From JBDRNO01 sp043811005 (GTDB lineage: Bacteria > Bacteroidota > Bacteroidia > NORP154), in assembly GCA_043811005.1 (NCBI GenBank), contig JBDRNO010000047.1, positions 1 to 8,399 on the forward strand: a stretch of DNA of 8,399 nt, given 5' to 3'. This document shows positions 6,004 to 8,399 of the stretch, one piece after another; position 1 is the first letter of the stretch; each line of letters begins with the position of its first letter. The notes under the pieces are model-generated. The model did no database searches. It was not told where the DNA came from and worked only from the letters and a program-made list of their open reading frames with translations. The position numbers and the translations under genes are program-made.

Positions 6004-6672
6004 TTAGGTCTTATTTCCTATATATATAGAAACAATCCCAAAACTCAATGGAATGTATTTTGTCGAATTAAATCCTGCCTTTTCAAATATGTTAATAAAA
6101 TCTTTTCCATCGGGAAAAGATGTAACAGATTGAGGCAGGTAACTATAGGCAAAATTGTGTTTTGAGATAAATCGTCCCAATAAGGGTAATAATACCAGGA
6201 AATAAAAATTATAAAGTTGCTTAACCGGGAATTTTTTAGGATTTGAAAATTCTAATATAACTGCTTTACCATCCTGCTTTAAGACACGGTTCATCTCTTT
6301 GAGCCCTTTTTCTAAACTGGTGAAGTTTCTCACCCCAAATCCAACGGTGATTGCATCAAAAGTGTTGTTTGCGAAGGGTAAGTGCTCTGCATCAGCTTTT
6401 GTAAGCTCAATTATGTCCTCTATTTTCCTGCGTTTGATCTTTTCTTTTCCAATATGGAGCATTTTTTCGGAAATGTCAATGCCCAATACTTTCTGTGGAT
6501 GAACGGACAATGATTCTATAGCTAAATCTCCGGTTCCTGTGGCAATGTCGAGAATTTTTTGAGGATGATTTGTCTTTAACAAGCTAACCGCTTTCTTCCT
6601 CCAATAAATATCAAATCCCAGCGACAAGAAATGATTAAGAAAATCATAACGCCTGGCGATAGCATTAAACAT
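6004..6672 (-). CDS. ubiE: UbiE/MenG, demethylmenaquinone methyltransferase
   Basis: Counting from the first ATG (6672), the protein is 222 residues. It transfers a methyl group from S-adenosylmethionine to demethylmenaquinone, the last step of menaquinone synthesis (in ubiquinone makers it also acts on the benzoquinol). Seen: FNAIARRYDFLNHFLSLGFDIYWRKKAV (2-29), SAM motif I LDIATGTGDL (41-50), GIDIS (64-68), the UbiE signature region DAITVGFGVRNF (106-117), LEFSNP (140-145), and YSYLPQSVTSFPDG (176-189). Family homology continues upstream in frame (KKAQVED just before the Met, then PEKPGSLTG), but no ATG, GTG or TTG exists there, so the true start may be the ATT at 6729-6727 or the start codon has been lost. 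porT follows 340 nt downstream on the same strand, as is common in Bacteroidota, with repeat elements in between. Confidence 0.93.
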   Translation of the reverse strand: MFNAIARRYDFLNHFLSLGFDIYWRKKAVSLLKTNHPQKILDIATGTGDLAIESLSVHPQKVLGIDISEKMLHIGKEKIKRRKIEDIIELTKADAEHLPFANNTFDAITVGFGVRNFTSLEKGLKEMNRVLKQDGKAVILEFSNPKKFPVKQLYNFYFLVLLPLLGRFISKHNFAYSYLPQSVTSFPDGKDFINIFEKAGFNSTKYIPLSFGIVSIYIGNKT

Positions 6673-6867
6673 ATCCTCAACCTGCGCTTTTTTGCCAGTT
6701 AAAGAACCCGGTTTTTCCGGAGACGAAATGAAGGTATTGAGAGTGATGATTGTTAATTTTTGGTTTATGCTATTACCCGGTAAAACATTTCCCGGTTGGA
6801 TGTTTACTATCCAATTAATGAGAAATGGAGATAAACGTAACTCGTGGGTTTTGAGCTATAAGCAATT
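6673..6867. other. Upstream region of ubiE
   Basis: The first part (6673-6729) continues the ubiE frame and is probably coding. Beyond it I see only a small hairpin, TTGGAT (6797-6802) with ATCCAA (6810-6815), and a weak TACGTTTA -7-like box on the minus strand at about 6840-6833. No other gene is supported. Confidence 0.4.
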
Positions 6868-7111
6868 AAGAACATAACTTCGTTAATTCATTAAAAGAAA
6901 TGCCACACCTGTGTCCGCCAGTTGGCGGACTTCAGCTTTGATCTGCTGAAGCAACGCGAAAGCGATGTGCGCAGGCACAAAATCCTACAAAAAATAATTT
7001 AGTGAAATTTAGTGTTTTATAGCTTTAGTGGCTTCGGCGTGAGCTCAGCCGAACGGCAAGACAAAACATTGAAATGGGGCCCTTCGGTCCCTCAGGATAA
7101 ATTCCGATACG
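6868..7111 (+). repeat. Composite intergenic repeat, copy C, with nested palindromes
   Basis: The left-end module is at 6868-6896 (25 of 29 positions match A and B). The right end starts ACAAAACATTGAAAT (7061-7075) and finishes AAATTCCGATACG (7099-7111), split by a 23-nt insert. The interior holds a perfect palindrome GTCCGCCAGTTGGCGGAC (6913-6930), a hairpin CTTCAG..CTGAAG (6930-6951), TTTAGTG repeated three times (6999-7029), and a near-palindrome TTCGGC..GCCGAA (7033-7053). It ends 10 nt beyond the rpoD stop codon and fills most of the rpoD-ubiE spacer. Confidence 0.75.
7072..7102. repeat. Nested 23-nt hairpin insert with 4-bp flanking duplication
   Basis: Compared with the intact right ends of copies A and B, the sequence ATTGAAATTCC is broken by 23 bases (7076-7098) containing the imperfect hairpin GGGCCC-TTC-GGTCCC. 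AAAT occurs on both sides (7072-7075, 7099-7102) where intact copies have it once, which looks like a target-site duplication. In the rpoD direction this hairpin could act as its terminator. Confidence 0.6.
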
Positions 7112-7121
7112 ATAAATTACA

Positions 7122-7985
7122 TTATCCCAAATATGCTTTGAGTAATTTGCTTCTTGAAGTATGTCTAAGCCGTCTGATAGCTTTTTCTTTGATTTGCCTG
7201 ACCCTTTCGCGTGTTAAGTCGAATTTCAGACCTATTTCTTCAAGTGTTAGTCCGTGATTCATTCCTATCCCGAAAAAGAATTTTATAACATCTCTTTCTT
7301 TATCGGTTAATGTAGATAAGGATCTTTCTATTTCCTTTTGTAAAGATTCAGCCAATAATGATTTGTCTGCTTTAGGAGAGTCTTGATTTTCAAGAACATC
7401 AATCAGACTGTTATCCTCACCTGATACAAAAGGGGCATCCATTGAAACATGCCGGCCTGATACTTTAATTGTGTCCCTCACTTTGCTTTCAGGAACATCC
7501 AATTCATTAGCCAATTCATCGGGTGATGGCTCCCTTTCATGCGTTTGTTCTAACCTTGAAAATGCTTTATTGATTTTATTTAATGAGCCAACTTGGTTAA
7601 GAGGAAGTCTGACAATACGCGACTGTTCTGCTAATGCTTGTAAAATAGATTGTCTAATCCACCAAACAGCATAGGAAATAAATTTAAAGCCCCTTGTCTC
7701 ATCAAATCTCTGTGCAGCTTTGATCAGCCCGAGATTTCCTTCATTGATCAAATCTGGCAGGGTAAGTCCTTGATTTTGGTATTGTTTTGCAACTGATACA
7801 ACAAATCGAAGATTTGCCCTTGTTAATTTATCCAATGCCAATTGGTCACCTTCTTTGATCTTTCTTGCGAGAACAACCTCCTGTTCAGCAGTAATTAATT
7901 CTTCTCTTCCGATTTCCTGTAAATATTTATCTAATGAAGCGCTTTCCCGGTTGGTAATCGATTTGGTGATTTTAAGTTGTCTCAT
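7122..7985 (-). CDS. rpoD: Primary sigma factor RpoD, short Bacteroidota type
   Basis: At 287 residues it is the short form usual in this phylum, lacking the acidic region 1.1 and the non-conserved domain of proteobacterial sigma-70. Region 1.2 is at about 16-50 (SLDKYLQEIGREELITAEQEV). Region 2 is at 55-124: NLRFVVSVAKQYQNQGL (58-74), DLINEGNLGLIKAAQRFD (78-95), and the -10 recognition/melting stretch RGFKFISYAVWWIRQSI (98-114). Region 3 follows (125-205). Region 4 is at 215-287, with LTDKERDVI (226-234), the helix-turn-helix LTLEEIGLKFDLTRERVRQIKEKAIRRLR (246-274) and a normal end. It directs RNA polymerase to housekeeping promoters. ATG at 7985 matches the family start (MRQLKITKSIT). It appears to be a single-gene unit with its own promoter; its 3' side runs into repeat copy C. 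Confidence 0.96.
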   Translation of the reverse strand: MRQLKITKSITNRESASLDKYLQEIGREELITAEQEVVLARKIKEGDQLALDKLTRANLRFVVSVAKQYQNQGLTLPDLINEGNLGLIKAAQRFDETRGFKFISYAVWWIRQSILQALAEQSRIVRLPLNQVGSLNKINKAFSRLEQTHEREPSPDELANELDVPESKVRDTIKVSGRHVSMDAPFVSGEDNSLIDVLENQDSPKADKSLLAESLQKEIERSLSTLTDKERDVIKFFFGIGMNHGLTLEEIGLKFDLTRERVRQIKEKAIRRLRHTSRSKLLKAYLG

Positions 7986-8060
7986 GTTTAACAGTGTTTA
8001 GAAATGAAATGATGCAGCTTTCTATTCCTTTCAAAGAGCAGGGTTTGAGAAAATTGGATG

Positions 8061-8092
8061 CAAAGTTAGAAATTTTTTAACTAAATTCCAAA
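8061..8092 (-). promoter_or_regulatory. Bacteroidota-type promoter of rpoD
   Basis: On the minus strand TTTG (8092-8089) and TAACTTTG (8068-8061) are separated by 20 nt, matching the phylum's -33 TTTG / -7 TAnnTTTG consensus. Transcription would start near 8055, leaving a leader of about 70 nt before the ATG at 7985. No strong Shine-Dalgarno is seen, as is normal in this phylum. Confidence 0.65.
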
Positions 8093-8112
8093 AGTATTAA
8101 TAATTTGAGCCC

Positions 8113-8220
8113 TTCTTTATAGTGATAAATTGAAGTTTTATAGCAGTACATTGACTATGCAGCAATCCCACAAAGTTATTTTTAAACTGTTGACTCTAAT
8201 TAGAGCTTGTCTATAAAGTC
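8113..8220. repeat. Small inverted-repeat element (relative of 115-175)
   Basis: The right end is CTCTAATTAGAG (8194-8205), three bases, then GTCTATAAAGTC (8209-8220), which mirrors 115-141. A core at 8148-8167 (ACATTGAC..GCAGCAATC) also matches 148-165. The left limit is suggested only by CTTTATAG (8115-8122), an 8-bp inverse of CTATAAAG at 8211-8218. No coding capacity. It lies between the rpoD promoter and the four-helix-bundle gene. Confidence 0.5.
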
Positions 8221-8248
8221 AAAGATTTTTTCAAAAATGGAAATTTCA

Positions 8249-8267
8249 TCCTGAAACAAGTTCAGGA
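8249..8267. repeat. Short inverted repeat upstream of the four-helix-bundle gene
   Basis: TCCTGAA (8249-8255) pairs with TTCAGGA (8261-8267) around ACAAG. It is followed by CAAATCC/CAAATCT units (8269-8290). It lies 35 nt before the next gene's ATG. No clear promoter boxes are seen around it. Confidence 0.5.
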
Positions 8268-8302
8268 TCAAATCCCAAATCTCAAATCTCAAAAAATGAA
8301 CT

Positions 8303-8399
8303 ATGAAGTATGAAAGAGACCTTGGTGAAAGATTGCTGCAGTTTGCGGTGGATGTTATTCTGTATCTTCGTACAAACGCATCCTTGCCTCTATCCTCAA
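8303..8399 (+). CDS. Four-helix-bundle protein (S23/IVP-like), 5' end only
   Basis: Thirty-two codons are open from ATG at 8303 to the window edge: MKYERDLGERLLQFA, then VDVILYLRTNASLPLSS. This is the pattern of the first helix and loop of small (about 120-residue) four-helix-bundle proteins related to those encoded by 23S rRNA intervening sequences and, structurally, to the accessory protein Avd of diversity-generating retroelements. In relatives the next part is usually a second helix with a conserved S(A/S)xS.xANYxEA motif, which is outside this window. An overlapping ATG at 8296 closes after five codons, so it is not the start. The cellular role of free-standing members is unknown. The identification rests on one helix and should be treated as likely rather than certain. 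Confidence 0.7.
   Translation, partial: MKYERDLGERLLQFAVDVILYLRTNASLPLSS

Noticed and set aside
6998..7030. Three TTTAGTG repeats as a possible CRISPR or operator array
   Set aside because: The units are 7 nt, unevenly spaced and part of a degenerate repeat inside copy C; no spacer/repeat regularity is present.
8303..8399. A diversity-generating retroelement at the right edge
   Set aside because: Only a four-helix-bundle N-terminus is visible; no reverse transcriptase or template/variable repeat pair is in the window.

Overview
The window looks like chromosomal sequence from a member of the Bacteroidota. The evidence is a short primary sigma factor of 287 residues, a PorT protein of the type IX secretion system (found only in this phylum) next to the menaquinone methyltransferase UbiE, a TamL-type lipoprotein/Omp85 gene divergent from a SpoU-family RNA methyltransferase, and a promoter of the Bacteroidota TTTG/TAnnTTTG type in front of the sigma factor gene. 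The DNA is AT-rich, and its spacers are packed with short palindromes and dispersed repeats.

Layout, left to right: repeat-derived DNA (1-214); tamL on the minus strand (216-2822); a divergent spacer holding repeat copy A with a 34-nt-arm inverted repeat (2911-3085); a TrmH/SpoU-type RNA methyltransferase on the plus strand (3102-3917); repeat copy B, which includes a terminator-like palindrome (3945-4026); a wrecked SpoIIE/PP2C-type phosphatase gene, minus strand (4104-4896); porT, minus strand (4902-5663); a spacer of three different small repeats (5801-6002); ubiE, minus strand (6004-6672); repeat copy C with nested palindromes (6868-7111); the primary sigma factor rpoD, minus strand (7122-7985) with its promoter; a small inverted-repeat element (8113-8220); and the 5' end of a plus-strand four-helix-bundle (S23/IVP-like) gene cut by the window edge (8303-8399).

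The intact genes are mostly envelope and core-cell functions. TamL is an outer-membrane Omp85 protein. PorT is a beta-barrel needed for type IX secretion. UbiE makes menaquinone for respiration. The RNA methyltransferase modifies rRNA or tRNA. RpoD is the housekeeping sigma factor. UbiE and PorT form a transcription-unit-like pair, but a 238-nt repeat-bearing gap separates them.

The least ordinary part is the repeat landscape. Three copies (A, B, C) share a 29-nt left end and an ATTGAAATTCCGATACG right end but have entirely different, palindrome-filled interiors. One right end is split by a 23-nt hairpin flanked by a 4-bp duplication, and a fourth right end abuts the tamL stop codon. Related palindromes also seem to have entered coding sequences in frame (trmH and tamL). 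The phosphatase remnant has lost its N-terminal region and its catalytic core. Whether the composite repeat is a mobile, regulatory or recombinational unit cannot be decided from this window.
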